From Apilactobacillus apinorum (lineage in GTDB: Bacteria; Bacillota; Bacilli; Lactobacillales; Lactobacillaceae): a stretch of 64,000 nt of DNA. Location of the stretch: the NCBI RefSeq assembly GCF_001281175.1, contig NZ_KQ440396.1, forward strand, positions 584,256 to 648,255, given 5' to 3'. Positions 7,826-17,014 of this stretch are shown in pieces (position 1 is the stretch's first letter; each line of letters begins with the position of its first letter). The notes under the pieces were generated by a model. It ran no database searches and had not been told where the DNA came from. It worked only from the letters and a program-made list of their open reading frames with translations. A program made the translations under genes and the position numbers.

Positions 7826-10534
7826 TTATTCTTGTTTATCTTGTTTTGAGTCAGTACTTGGTTCAGGATAAGTTAATTTGATTAATGCTGATATCAACAT
7901 TGGAATAGTGAATACTAGAATAATCAAACCAACAATCACACCAATAGCAACTTGAATAAGTGTTAACACTCCTGATGGCATTAATGCTGCAAAAGTACCA
8001 CCTAGAATAATGGCTGCTGAAATAACAACAGTTCCGATTACAGATGATGCATGTTCAATTTGCTTAGCTGGTGTGCTATCAACCTTGCCAAATTCACGAT
8101 ACTTCATCATTAGGAAAATACTGTAATCAACACCTAATGCAATTAACATCACAAATGTGAAGAATGGTGTATTCCATGTAAGTGTCTTTTGTCCTAAGAA
8201 TGCTGCACTAATTAGCTTAGTGATACTTAATGAAGTTACGTAAGCAATAATTAGAGTTCCTAGAATGTAGAATGGTTGTAATACTGATCTAGTGATAATC
8301 ATTAAAGCAATCATAATTCCGACTACCATGATAACGGCAGTTCTAAAGAAGTCGGAACTAGCAATATGGTGAGTGTCAGAAGTAGTAGAAGTTTGACCAC
8401 CAATAGCGACTTGACTACCATCTAAAGTAGTTCCTTTAATGTTATCTTGAATTTGAGTTTGTAGCTTATCAACTTGATTCATAGCTGCTTCTGAGTTAGG
8501 GTCTTTATCTAAGACAACAGTAATCTTAGCAACTTTCTTGTCAGATGATAAGTAGTTAGCAACTGATTGTTTGAATGTCTTACTCTTTAAGACACTAGCT
8601 GGAATATAGAATTGGTCTGCTGCCTTAGAATTAGTTAATTGAGCTAAGTAATCATTAGCAGTTCCCATTCCTTTATCAATCTTATCCAAACCTTCGCTAG
8701 CCTTCTTTAGCTTAGTTTGAGTTTCCTTCAATTGAGTTGCTAGAGCTTGGGTATTGTTACCAATTCCTTGAGTATTAGAAGCAATTGCTTGAAGTTGTGA
8801 TTGTAATTGTGTCATAACACTTTGTTGTTTTGCTGATGATTGTTGTAGCAATGCACCAACAATTTGTAATTGTGTTTGGCTCAATGGTTGCTTTGCTGCA
8901 ACCATTTGTTTTTGTAATTGTTCTAACACTTGCTTACCGTTAGAACTACTTGTTGAACTACTAATTGATTGGATGTTTCTTAAGTATTGACCAATGTTAG
9001 TAGCTGAAGTAGCGATATCTTGTAATGGTGTAGTGTTAAATGATGAACCTTTAGCACCGCTATTAATTTGTTTTAGTCCTTTGTTAGCGGTCTTCATCTT
9101 CGCATTTAAAGTTGATAATTGATCACTAACATATAGTTGGTTAATTGGCATTCCACTTGGTTGAGTTACAGATGCAACTGTCTTAATGCCCTTTTGCTTA
9201 CTTAGTTGTTGTGATAAACGGTCGATTTCATTCAACGCTTTTTCATTATCTAACTTATGGTCAGACTTAATGTAAATAGTTGATGGTTCTGCTGTTCCTT
9301 TTGAGAAGTGCTTTTGAACAGTTAATAGACCTTGTTTAGCCGGAACACTGTTTTGTAGTTCGACACCATTATCATAGTTCAACTTATTCTTGTATGAAGC
9401 CATGAATGGAACTGTTACCAATAGAACTAATACAATTGCTGGGATTGCGAACTTACCTGACTTATTAGATAAGAAACTCCAGAATTTGTTTTCACCTTCA
9501 CCAGCGAAGTTTTTGGATGGCCAGAAAATATGTTTACCCATTGTAGCCATGAAAAATGGATTTAGAGTAACTAGTACTACTAATAGTACCGCAACACCAA
9601 CCGCAACTCCGACTGCAGATTGGTAAATTGAGAACTTGGCTAATGCCAAGGTTGCAAAACCAATTAGAACTGAAGTCCCAGAGTATAGAATAGTCTTTCC
9701 TGCCACTTTTCTAGCATCAATAGTAGCTTGAATCTTGTCTTTTCCACGACTAAGTTCTTCTTTGAATTGGTTATATAACAAGATGTTGTAATCAGTTCCA
9801 ATTCCGAATAATACCACGACCATAAATACTCTTGTAAAGTTAGATAGTGGGAAACCGAATGCTTGTACTAGATTCATTACAATACTTAGTGAAACGATGA
9901 ATGAAACACCAACAGTTAATAGTGAAACAAGTGGAACGATTGGTGATCTAAAGACAATGATTAATACGATTAAAATAAATACCGCTGCAATCACTTCAGT
10001 TTTTTGAATTCCCTTTTCTGTAGAAACTCTAAAATCATCATTTAAAATGTCACCACCAGTAACATATGTCTTCACACCAGTAGTCTTAGCTGCTTTTTGT
10101 AAATCTGTGTTTACTGATTGAATTGAACGAGACTTAGTAACATGAACTTGGACTAGTTCAGTAGTCTTATCTTTTGAAATTAATTGCTTCTTAGTGGCGT
10201 CATTATCCATTGGTGCGGTAATGCCTTTAACGCCATATTTATCCTTGTTATCCTTAATTTTTTGGATAGTATCATTAATTTTAGTTTGTTGTTCAGCTGT
10301 AATCTTTTGATTACCATTGTTAAACACGATGACTGCGTCAGTGGTATTACCAATCCCATGACCCCAGTTATCTTGAATTTTTTGTGCAATTTGACTTTGT
10401 GAATTTGATGGAATCTTAGTTTGTCCTTTTTGTGCTACCAGATTAGACATGTTTGGTAGGAAAACAACACTTAAGATAACAACAACTAGCCATGCAATTA
10501 AGCTGCCTGTATATTTTTTAATAAATTTTGGCAT
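7826..10534 (-). CDS. MMPL/RND family exporter
   Basis: A 902-residue transporter of the RND superfamily, MMPL type. It has one N-terminal membrane segment, a large extracellular domain, a five-segment membrane block at about residues 180-370 with the GIGTDYNILL motif, a second long extracellular domain rich in Gln, Ser and Lys that is predicted helical (about 470-660), and a second membrane block with GVDYSIFLMMKYRE. Both membrane motifs hold the Asp used in proton coupling. Such proteins export lipids or amphiphilic drugs. It starts 13 nt after the tetR stop and is in that operon. ATG at 10534 with GGGGGAT upstream. Confidence 0.88.
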   Translation of the reverse strand: MPKFIKKYTGSLIAWLVVVILSVVFLPNMSNLVAQKGQTKIPSNSQSQIAQKIQDNWGHGIGNTTDAVIVFNNGNQKITAEQQTKINDTIQKIKDNKDKYGVKGITAPMDNDATKKQLISKDKTTELVQVHVTKSRSIQSVNTDLQKAAKTTGVKTYVTGGDILNDDFRVSTEKGIQKTEVIAAVFILIVLIIVFRSPIVPLVSLLTVGVSFIVSLSIVMNLVQAFGFPLSNFTRVFMVVVLFGIGTDYNILLYNQFKEELSRGKDKIQATIDARKVAGKTILYSGTSVLIGFATLALAKFSIYQSAVGVAVGVAVLLVVLVTLNPFFMATMGKHIFWPSKNFAGEGENKFWSFLSNKSGKFAIPAIVLVLLVTVPFMASYKNKLNYDNGVELQNSVPAKQGLLTVQKHFSKGTAEPSTIYIKSDHKLDNEKALNEIDRLSQQLSKQKGIKTVASVTQPSGMPINQLYVSDQLSTLNAKMKTANKGLKQINSGAKGSSFNTTPLQDIATSATNIGQYLRNIQSISSSTSSSNGKQVLEQLQKQMVAAKQPLSQTQLQIVGALLQQSSAKQQSVMTQLQSQLQAIASNTQGIGNNTQALATQLKETQTKLKKASEGLDKIDKGMGTANDYLAQLTNSKAADQFYIPASVLKSKTFKQSVANYLSSDKKVAKITVVLDKDPNSEAAMNQVDKLQTQIQDNIKGTTLDGSQVAIGGQTSTTSDTHHIASSDFFRTAVIMVVGIMIALMIITRSVLQPFYILGTLIIAYVTSLSITKLISAAFLGQKTLTWNTPFFTFVMLIALGVDYSIFLMMKYREFGKVDSTPAKQIEHASSVIGTVVISAAIILGGTFAALMPSGVLTLIQVAIGVIVGLIILVFTIPMLISALIKLTYPEPSTDSKQDKQE

Positions 10535-10546
10535 CAAAATATCCCC

Positions 10547-11158
10547 CTATTTCTTGATGTAAACTAATTCGTTTGGTGAAATGTGTTGTGTTAGCTTAAT
10601 AATTTTCGCGATTTCTTCTGGTGATTCTAAATCTTCTTTACTCATCCAGTAAACCACGATACTCATTAGTCGATCCAAAATAATTTCCATAATATAGTCC
10701 CTTGGTATATTGGGATTAAACTCAATATCATCAGATGAGGCATGAAATGATTCTTTGATGAGGTTTCTAAACATCTCTTTGATTTTATCAATCAGATAAG
10801 GATCTCCATCTGGACTTAATAAAGCAGAGAGTAACTTAGAATTTTGGTAAAAATAATCTAGTGTTTTAATTAATAATTCAGAAGGAACTTCAGAATCTGC
10901 ATTTGAATGAACACTCAATTCTTCAGGAATAACATTATTTAGAACTTGTTGAATTTCATCCATTAGTTGCGCTTCAATTTTATTTAACAAATCGAATTTA
11001 TCTAAGTAATGAATGTAAAAAGTTCCTCGACCAATTCCTGCTGCGCGCGTTAAATCAGTGACGTTCAAATTATTAAAACCTTTTTCATGAATCAATTGAA
11101 TCAAAGCATCAGTAATTTGTGCTTTGGTTTGAATTGTTCGACGATCTTGTTTAACCAT
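10547..11158 (-). CDS. TetR/AcrR family regulator
   Basis: A 203-residue repressor. The N-terminal helix-turn-helix at about residues 10-55 has the usual TetR pattern (LIHEKGFNNLNVTDLTRAAG, then GRGTFYIHYLDK). The C-terminal ligand domain is diverged, as usual. It is the first gene of an operon with the MMPL exporter, so it most likely represses both genes and itself until a substrate of the pump binds. A symmetric site with AACAACGT/ACGTTGTT arms flanks the -35 region of its promoter. ATG at 11158 with AGGGGG 7 nt upstream. Confidence 0.88.
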   Translation of the reverse strand: MVKQDRRTIQTKAQITDALIQLIHEKGFNNLNVTDLTRAAGIGRGTFYIHYLDKFDLLNKIEAQLMDEIQQVLNNVIPEELSVHSNADSEVPSELLIKTLDYFYQNSKLLSALLSPDGDPYLIDKIKEMFRNLIKESFHASSDDIEFNPNIPRDYIMEIILDRLMSIVVYWMSKEDLESPEEIAKIIKLTQHISPNELVYIKK

Positions 11159-11202
11159 AATAATCCCCCTCAAAAAATCATTTCCTCTTAGAAATTAACT
11201 CC

Positions 11203-11240
11203 ATTATAAAAACAACGTATTAAAAAGTCAACACGTTGTT
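11203..11240 (-). promoter_or_regulatory. Promoter and operator of tetR-MMPL operon
   Basis: On the minus strand: TTGACT (11226-11231), 17 nt, TATAAT (11203-11208), a near-consensus promoter. Perfect 8-bp inverted arms AACAACGT (11233-11240) and ACGTTGTT (11211-11218) lie just upstream of the -35 and inside the spacer. This is the expected place for TetR autorepression. The same inverted repeat followed by T residues could also act as terminator for the EamA gene upstream. Confidence 0.7.
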
Positions 11241-11257
11241 CATTATCTTTTTTTATT

Positions 11258-12172
11258 TTATTCATTTCGACTGCCTAAAGCGAGGATAAAGACAGTACTT
11301 AAGACTAATAATCCACCAATAACTTCGGCTCCATTAAAGGATGTATTTAGAAATACAATCGCCCCAATCGTTGCTGACAGTGGTTCAAACGTATCTAACA
11401 TCCCTGCTACCGTAGGTGAAATAAAGCGCAAACTATTGATGAAACAGATAAATGACATCATCGTTCCAAATAAGACGATAAAAGTAACCCCTAAAAATGT
11501 TCCTAATGTCATTTTAGGTACATCCACCCAAAACGGATGAACGATTGTAAATAATATTCCACCAATTAGCATTGCCCAACCAACAACTACCAATGAACTA
11601 AATTTCTTTAATAGGTTCACCGGTAGCATGGTTTGGATAGATCCTGCTAACGCTAATAATAATCCGGCGGTTAAAGCTGGTGTTGAAATCGCTAATTGAG
11701 TTAATTGTCCCTTAGTCACCAATAGCCAAGTTCCAATTAATGCGACTAACACGGCTGTTGCTTCATATTTATTAGGTAATTGATGATAAAAAATCGCTGT
11801 AAAAATAACGATTAATACAGTTCCTAAACTTTGTAGCACTGTTGCTGTACCGGCATTACTTAAATTAACTGTGACCAAGTATAGGTACTGAACAGCAGCT
11901 AACCCAAAAATGGCATATGCGATGAATACACCGATGTTTTTTGGTTGTTTCCATAATGTCATTACCGGTTCTTTTTTGAAAAACTTGGTAAATAACAGAA
12001 TTAAGATTCCAGAAATTCCCATCTTAATTCCCATCAACCATTCTGGTGATAAGTGATTATCTTGAAATAAAAATTGTGATACTGGTCCTTGAATTCCCCA
12101 TAGAATAGCACCTGTGATTGCTAAAGTAGCCCCCAACAGTTTCTCTTGTAATCTCATGCGCTTATTTTCCAA
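11258..12172 (-). CDS. EamA/DMT family transporter (third)
   Basis: A 304-residue EamA transporter with ten membrane segments and the opening motif ITGAILWGIQGP. It is more distant from the tandem pair at 3-5 kb but shares the ATVLQSLG/TILQYLAP region. The start is taken as TTG at 12172 because GGAG lies 7 nt before it; the ATG five codons downstream has only a weak site, and longer frames would overlap the terminator of the gene upstream. Substrate unknown, likely an exported amino acid or metabolite. Confidence 0.82.
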   Translation of the reverse strand: MENKRMRLQEKLLGATLAITGAILWGIQGPVSQFLFQDNHLSPEWLMGIKMGISGILILLFTKFFKKEPVMTLWKQPKNIGVFIAYAIFGLAAVQYLYLVTVNLSNAGTATVLQSLGTVLIVIFTAIFYHQLPNKYEATAVLVALIGTWLLVTKGQLTQLAISTPALTAGLLLALAGSIQTMLPVNLLKKFSSLVVVGWAMLIGGILFTIVHPFWVDVPKMTLGTFLGVTFIVLFGTMMSFICFINSLRFISPTVAGMLDTFEPLSATIGAIVFLNTSFNGAEVIGGLLVLSTVFILALGSRNE

Positions 12173-12220
12173 ATCGATTCTCCATTCCGCATAGTTATTA
12201 TCTCCATTATAGGACAAAAC

Positions 12221-12252
12221 AAAAAGCGTTGTCATTAGACAACGCCTTTTTT
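12221..12252 (-). terminator. Intrinsic terminator
   Basis: Stem GCGTTGTC/GACAACGC with a 4-nt loop and T-rich tail on the minus strand, just after the aldo/keto reductase stop codon. Confidence 0.8.
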
Positions 12253-12253
12253 A

Positions 12254-13162
12254 TTAGTCTTTATAATTTTTAGGAGAATCATCCCATTGGTCAACTGTAT
12301 CTGTCATTTGACCAGTAGTATGCCATTCAAAATCTGGGTACCATAGACTACGCTTAGCTTGATCTAGTGCATCAATGGCTTGAATGTCTTGATCTGATAA
12401 TTCAAAATCAAAAATATCTGAATTTTGAATGATTCTTTCTTCATGAGATGACTTAGGAATTGTGACAACCCCTTTTTGCCAATCCCAACGAAGAATTACT
12501 TGAGCTACTGATTTGTTGTACTTATCAGCAATTTGTTTAATGGTTGGATTGTTTAGTGCTTCCCCACCACCGAGTGGTGACCAAGCTTCCAATTGAATTC
12601 CAGCATGGCTGTTAAAAGCCATAATGTCTTTTTCTTGGTTGATTGGATTAAATTCCATTTGGTTAACCGCTGGAACAATTTCACAGTGGTTAAGTAAATC
12701 TTGTAAACGGTCGTTATCAAAGTTAGATACACCAATTGCTCTTACTTTACCTTGGTGATATAACTTTTCCATTGCTTTCCAAGTGTCTAAATATTTACCA
12801 TCAACTGGCCAATGCATTAGATACAAGTCAATGTATGTTAAATCAAGTCTCTTTAGAGTTCCATTTAATGCGTCTAAAGTACTTTGATAACCTTGATCTC
12901 CATTGAAAACTTTAGTAGTAATAAATAAATCTTTACGGTTTTTACCTGTCGCTGCTAAACCTTCTTTGATTCCTTCACCCACACCAGCTTCGTTACCATA
13001 TTGCTTAGCAGTATCAATTAAATGGTAACCTTTGATGATAGATTCTTTTACTGATTCTTTTGCACTTGTGTTATTAGTTTTCCAAACACCTAAACCTAAA
13101 CGAGGCATTTCAACACCGTTGTTTAAAGTGGTAGTTTGAACCAGTCCTTCTAATCTGTTCAT
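12254..13162 (-). CDS. Aldo/keto reductase
   Basis: A 302-residue NADPH-dependent oxidoreductase of the AKR family, close to the 2,5-diketo-D-gluconate reductase/YtbE group. The catalytic tetrad is visible: Asp50, Tyr55, Lys84 and His117 (motifs GYHLIDTAKQYGNE, ITTKVF, LYLMHWP). The C-terminal cofactor motif IPKSSHEERI is present. It reduces aldehydes or ketones in the cytoplasm; the substrate is not predictable. It is monocistronic, with AGGAGG 11 nt before the ATG and a terminator behind. Confidence 0.9.
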   Translation of the reverse strand: MNRLEGLVQTTTLNNGVEMPRLGLGVWKTNNTSAKESVKESIIKGYHLIDTAKQYGNEAGVGEGIKEGLAATGKNRKDLFITTKVFNGDQGYQSTLDALNGTLKRLDLTYIDLYLMHWPVDGKYLDTWKAMEKLYHQGKVRAIGVSNFDNDRLQDLLNHCEIVPAVNQMEFNPINQEKDIMAFNSHAGIQLEAWSPLGGGEALNNPTIKQIADKYNKSVAQVILRWDWQKGVVTIPKSSHEERIIQNSDIFDFELSDQDIQAIDALDQAKRSLWYPDFEWHTTGQMTDTVDQWDDSPKNYKD

Positions 13163-13254
13163 AGAAAATTCAGCCTCCTATATCTTTAATTCATATCTAT
13201 GGTAAAACTGAATTAACTATTTTTCAAGAATATAGAAGTGATTCTTATACGATT

Positions 13255-14244
13255 TTAATCTTCGAACCCATGAGGGTGCTGTTGAGTCCACTTCCATGCA
13301 CTAGCAATAATATCTTCCACATTATCGTGTTCTGGTTGCCATCCTAAAACTTCACGTGCTTTGGTAGAATCTGCAACCAATGTACTTGGATCTCCTGCTC
13401 TTCTAGGTGCGTCGACGGCAGGAATTTCTTTTCCCGTCACTTTACGAGCTGTTTCTAGCATTTCACGGTTGGAGAATCCAGTGGATGAACCTAAATTAAA
13501 GGCATCTGAGTATCCACCATCTAATAATCGTTGTAGAGCTAAAATATGAGCGTCTGCTAAGTCCATTACATGAACATAGTCTCTGACATTAGTTCCGTCT
13601 TTAGTAGGGTAATCAGTCCCAAAAATTTGTAATTGATCACGGGTTCCTTGAGCAACTTGTAAAATGATTGGGATTAAATGAGTTTCTGGGCCATGGTCTT
13701 CACCAATGCTACCATCCATGATTGCACCACCGACGTTGAAGTAACGTAGTGCAGTATATTTAATGCCGTATGCAACGTCTGCCCATTTCATCATTTTTTC
13801 CATCATTAACTTACTTTCACCGTAAGGGTTAGTAGGTACTTGTGAATCGGTTTCCTTAACCGGAATACTTTCTGGTTCACCATAAGTAGCTGCAGTTGAT
13901 GAAAAGATAATATTGTTAACATCGTGATCATGCATCGCTTCTAGTAAAGTGATCATTCCACCAGTATTATTATCAAAGTATTTAAGTGGTTTTTCCATTG
14001 ATTCTGGAACAATTGAGTTCGCAGCAAAATGAATTACTCCGTCAATATTTTCTTTACTAAAAACTTTATCTAAAAATTCGCGGTCGCGAATATCACCTTG
14101 GTAAAATATTGCTTTGGTATTAACACTGTGACGGTGGCCAGTAGCTAAACTATCTACGACAACCACTTCAAAACCTTTTTCAATTAATCTTTCAACTGTG
14201 TGAGAACCAATGTATCCGGCTCCTCCAGGTACTAAAATAGCCAT
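13255..14244 (-). CDS. galE: UDP-glucose 4-epimerase
   Basis: A 329-residue extended short-chain dehydrogenase that interconverts UDP-glucose and UDP-galactose. The NAD-binding motif GGAGYIG is at residues 7-13, the serine/threonine of [11 protein letters not shown] near 115-117, and the catalytic YGESK at 141-145 (Tyr141, Lys145). Length matches GalE. No other Leloir genes are in the window, so its role here may be supplying UDP-galactose for surface glycans rather than galactose use. AAGGAG precedes the ATG. Confidence 0.93.
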   Translation of the reverse strand: MAILVPGGAGYIGSHTVERLIEKGFEVVVVDSLATGHRHSVNTKAIFYQGDIRDREFLDKVFSKENIDGVIHFAANSIVPESMEKPLKYFDNNTGGMITLLEAMHDHDVNNIIFSSTAATYGEPESIPVKETDSQVPTNPYGESKLMMEKMMKWADVAYGIKYTALRYFNVGGAIMDGSIGEDHGPETHLIPIILQVAQGTRDQLQIFGTDYPTKDGTNVRDYVHVMDLADAHILALQRLLDGGYSDAFNLGSSTGFSNREMLETARKVTGKEIPAVDAPRRAGDPSTLVADSTKAREVLGWQPEHDNVEDIIASAWKWTQQHPHGFED

Positions 14245-14340
14245 ATTATTTCTCCTTTAGTATATCTAATACATATATTATCTAACAGCTACCTTAAAGT
14301 TTCAATAAAACCCAAAATTGACATTTTTATTTATGTAAAC

Positions 14341-14370
14341 AAAAAAGCTATGGAAATTCCATAGCTTTTT
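14341..14370 (-). terminator. Intrinsic terminator of fabZ-fabF
   Basis: Stem GCTATGGAA/TTCCATAGC with flanking A and T runs immediately after fabF; ends the fatty-acid gene block. Confidence 0.85.
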
Positions 14371-14378
14371 AATATTAA

Positions 14379-15617
14379 TTAGTCGTTTTCGTATTTCTTG
14401 AATACAAGAACTGCGTTGTGACCACCGAAACCAAATGAGTTTGAGATTTCGTAATTAACTGGTGACTTCTTGTTGTCTTCGTTAACTAGTTCAACTTCAA
14501 CTTCTGGGTCGATGTTCTTAACACCATAGTTAACAGGCATTTGTTGGCGTTGTAATGCACCAACCATGATAACTGCTTCAAGAGAACCAGCGGCACCTAG
14601 AGCATGACCAGTCATACCCTTAGTACTACTTACCTTGATGTGATCGTTATCCGCGAATACCTTCTTGATTGCTTGTGATTCAGCTGAATCGTTAGCATGA
14701 GTACTTGTTCCGTGAGCGTTAACGTAGTCAACGTCCTTAGGGTCAACGTTAGCATCTTTAAGAGCTAACTTCATAGCATCAACAGCACCTGAACCGTCAG
14801 GTCTTGGAGCAGTTAAGTGGTACGCATCTGAGTTAGTACCGTAACCTACGATTTCACCTAAGATGTTAGCACCACGTGCTTTGGCGTGTTCTAGTTCTTC
14901 AAGAACTAAAGTACCGGCACCTTCACCCATAACGAATCCATTTCTATCCTTATCGAATGGAATTGAACCGCCTTCAACAGTTTCTGAAGTTGAAAGAGCT
15001 GAAAGAGCAGCGAAACCTGCGATACCTAGTTCGTTAACTGAAGCTTCTGAACCACCAGTAATCATCATTTTAGCTTTACCAAAACGAATGTAATCAAATG
15101 CATCACCAATAGCGTTAGTACCTGATGAACAAGCAGTAACGATAGCTTGAGAAGTGTTTCTAGCATTTAAGTTAATTGAAATGTTACCAGCAGCCATGTT
15201 AATGATTGAGTTAGGAACGAAGAATGGAGATACACGACCTGGACCCTTCTTTGACATCTTGATTGCTTGTTCTTGGATAGTTGTTAAACCACCAATACCT
15301 GAACCATAGATTACACCTAATTCATCTGGATCGAAGTTTCCTTCTTTTAGTCCAGCTTGTTCCATAGCTTCGTAAGCTGAGTATAAAGCGTAACGTGAAA
15401 AGTCATCCATACGTTTTGAGACTTTCTTGTCGATACGTTCTAGTGGATCAAAGTCTTTAACTTCACCGGCTAGTGAAACACCAGTTTCACTTGGATCAAA
15501 CTTAGTGATTGGTCCGATACCAGTCTTTGAAGCAAAGATATTATCTAAAAATGTATTTGCGTCGTTACCTAATGGACTAACGGCACCAATACCTGTAATA
15601 ACTACACGCTTTGTCAT
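14379..15617 (-). CDS. fabF: 3-oxoacyl-ACP synthase II
   Basis: A 412-residue condensing enzyme that extends acyl-ACP with malonyl-ACP. The Cys-His-His triad is seen: Cys163 (VTACSSGTN), His302 (NAHGTST) and His338 (GHALGAAG). In many lactobacilli fabF sits between fabG and accB inside the large FAS operon; here it is outside, paired with fabZ and separated from the rest by 349 nt. AAGGAGG lies before the ATG, 13 nt after the fabZ stop. Confidence 0.95.
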   Translation of the reverse strand: MTKRVVITGIGAVSPLGNDANTFLDNIFASKTGIGPITKFDPSETGVSLAGEVKDFDPLERIDKKVSKRMDDFSRYALYSAYEAMEQAGLKEGNFDPDELGVIYGSGIGGLTTIQEQAIKMSKKGPGRVSPFFVPNSIINMAAGNISINLNARNTSQAIVTACSSGTNAIGDAFDYIRFGKAKMMITGGSEASVNELGIAGFAALSALSTSETVEGGSIPFDKDRNGFVMGEGAGTLVLEELEHAKARGANILGEIVGYGTNSDAYHLTAPRPDGSGAVDAMKLALKDANVDPKDVDYVNAHGTSTHANDSAESQAIKKVFADNDHIKVSSTKGMTGHALGAAGSLEAVIMVGALQRQQMPVNYGVKNIDPEVEVELVNEDNKKSPVNYEISNSFGFGGHNAVLVFKKYEND

Positions 15618-15630
15618 AGAGTTATCCTCC

Positions 15631-16074
15631 TTATTTACGTTTAACGTCTGGAACGATAAATGTTAGTTGAGCTGAACAAGCTTTCTTGTCGCCAACGTAA
15701 GCAGTACAGTCAACTTGTCCCATGTTCTTCTTTTGTTTACCCATAGTAACTTCGAATCTTACAACGTCACCTGGTTTAACCATCTTTCTAAATTTAGCAC
15801 CCTTAATTTCACCTAAGTAAGCAGTCTTATCTTTGTATTGTTCACTCTTTAGAATTAAGATTGATGCAGTTTGTGCCATAGTTTCAATAATTAAAACACC
15901 AGGCATAACTGGGTTTCCAGGGAAGTGACCTTGGAAATAGTTTTCGTTGATAGTAACGTTCTTAGTAGCTACGACTCTTTCGCCTGGTACTAGTTCGTCA
16001 ACTCTATCAATGTATAAAATTGGGTATCTGTTTGGAATTAAATCCATAATTTCGGTTGTATTTAAAACACTCAC
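15631..16074 (-). CDS. fabZ: 3-hydroxyacyl-ACP dehydratase (first copy)
   Basis: A 147-residue hot-dog fold dehydratase with an intact active site: His50 and Glu64 in GHFPGNPVMPGVLIIE. It removes water from 3-hydroxyacyl-ACP. The start is taken as GTG at 16074 because AAGGAG lies 8 nt upstream; the in-frame GTG at 16083 lies inside that site. It heads a two-gene unit with fabF. A second, diverged fabZ is in the main operon (20788-21201). In lactobacilli one of two such paralogues can act as an isomerase for unsaturated fatty acids; which does so here is not visible. Confidence 0.92.
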   Translation of the reverse strand: MSVLNTTEIMDLIPNRYPILYIDRVDELVPGERVVATKNVTINENYFQGHFPGNPVMPGVLIIETMAQTASILILKSEQYKDKTAYLGEIKGAKFRKMVKPGDVVRFEVTMGKQKKNMGQVDCTAYVGDKKACSAQLTFIVPDVKRK

Positions 16075-16423
16075 GATAAGCACTCCTTATTTAAATTCAA
16101 AATTTAACAATTAAACTTTTTTATTAATCTGATTTATAATTTTAGTTTTAAAAATTATGATTAATCAGCACATCTAGTTTTCATATCTAGATATCCTAAT
16201 CAACATCGTTCAGTTTAACAATATCGATACTAAGTTACAACGTAGAAGCACTCTTTTCATCTAAAAAAGATGAAAATTGCTGCTATAACAACGTTTTTAA
16301 TTTATTGCTTTATGTGACATATGCGACTAAGTATATTCATTTAGTTTTAACTTGTAGCAAGCGATGATTTCATTCGTCTACTAATTGTCCCATCGACCCC
16401 GGAAAAATCATCTACTAAATTTA
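16075..16423 (-). promoter_or_regulatory. Structured gap between FAS operon and fabZ-fabF
   Basis: A 349-nt non-coding gap. On the minus strand it holds GATGATTT/AAATCATC arms about 35 nt apart around an unusually GC-rich CCGGGGTCGATGGGAC (about 16385-16405), a perfect hairpin TTTTCATCT/AGATGAAAA at 16255-16276, and ATCTAG/CTAGAT at about 16173-16195. None has a terminator T run. No clear promoter or FabT-like palindrome was found. It could be a leader RNA for fabZ-fabF or the site of a small RNA. Confidence 0.4.
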
Positions 16424-17014
16424 CTAGTCATCATAAGTAGCTAAAGTTCCAACGTAACCATCTGCTACCTCAATATCGGTTAGTTTAATTTTACGGTCTA
16501 GTCTTGTTGCTGATTCTTTAGTATCAACATCAATATCCACACTTTTGACTTTACCAGATAAACCAGTTCCCACTAGTTTTAAAGCTGCTTCTTTAATTGT
16601 CCACAATTTCAAAGTTTCATCACCATCTTCTTCTGGAGATAATTGACTTAAATAATTTAATTCATTATCAGTGAAAGCTCTAGTGATACGTTTGTATGTG
16701 AACGGACGAAGCTTTTCAATATCAATTCCAACTTCTTGATCAGAAACCGCTAAGATAACTAAATCATAAGAATTGGAAATATTGTATTGGAATTGGTTAC
16801 TCTTTAATGATGGCTTGCCATGCTTACCATAATTAAAAAGGTCGCCATGTAATAATTCATCGATGCTAATTCCCATATAATCCGCTAACATCAAGTTTCC
16901 CACGATAGCTTGGCGTTTATTGTATTTTGTAAAATCAACATCAGCCTTCTTGAAAATTTCTTGATATTTAGGATTTTGGATTGAATCAATAAAAATTTCT
17001 GTGTTATTAGGCAA
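16424..17014 (-). CDS. Sfp-type 4'-phosphopantetheinyl transferase
   Basis: A protein of 196 residues that attaches phosphopantetheine from CoA to the serine of ACP. Family motifs in order: GKPSL, ISNSYDLVILAVS, VGIDIEKLRPF and the catalytic WTIKEAALKLVGTGL. It is the Sfp type rather than the short AcpS type. As the last gene of the FAS operon it very probably activates AcpP encoded upstream. The start is probably TTG at 17014, with AAGGGTG 9 nt upstream, overlapping fabI by 8 nt; a GTG at 17026 is the alternative. Confidence 0.88.
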   Translation of the reverse strand: MPNNTEIFIDSIQNPKYQEIFKKADVDFTKYNKRQAIVGNLMLADYMGISIDELLHGDLFNYGKHGKPSLKSNQFQYNISNSYDLVILAVSDQEVGIDIEKLRPFTYKRITRAFTDNELNYLSQLSPEEDGDETLKLWTIKEAALKLVGTGLSGKVKSVDIDVDTKESATRLDRKIKLTDIEVADGYVGTLATYDD

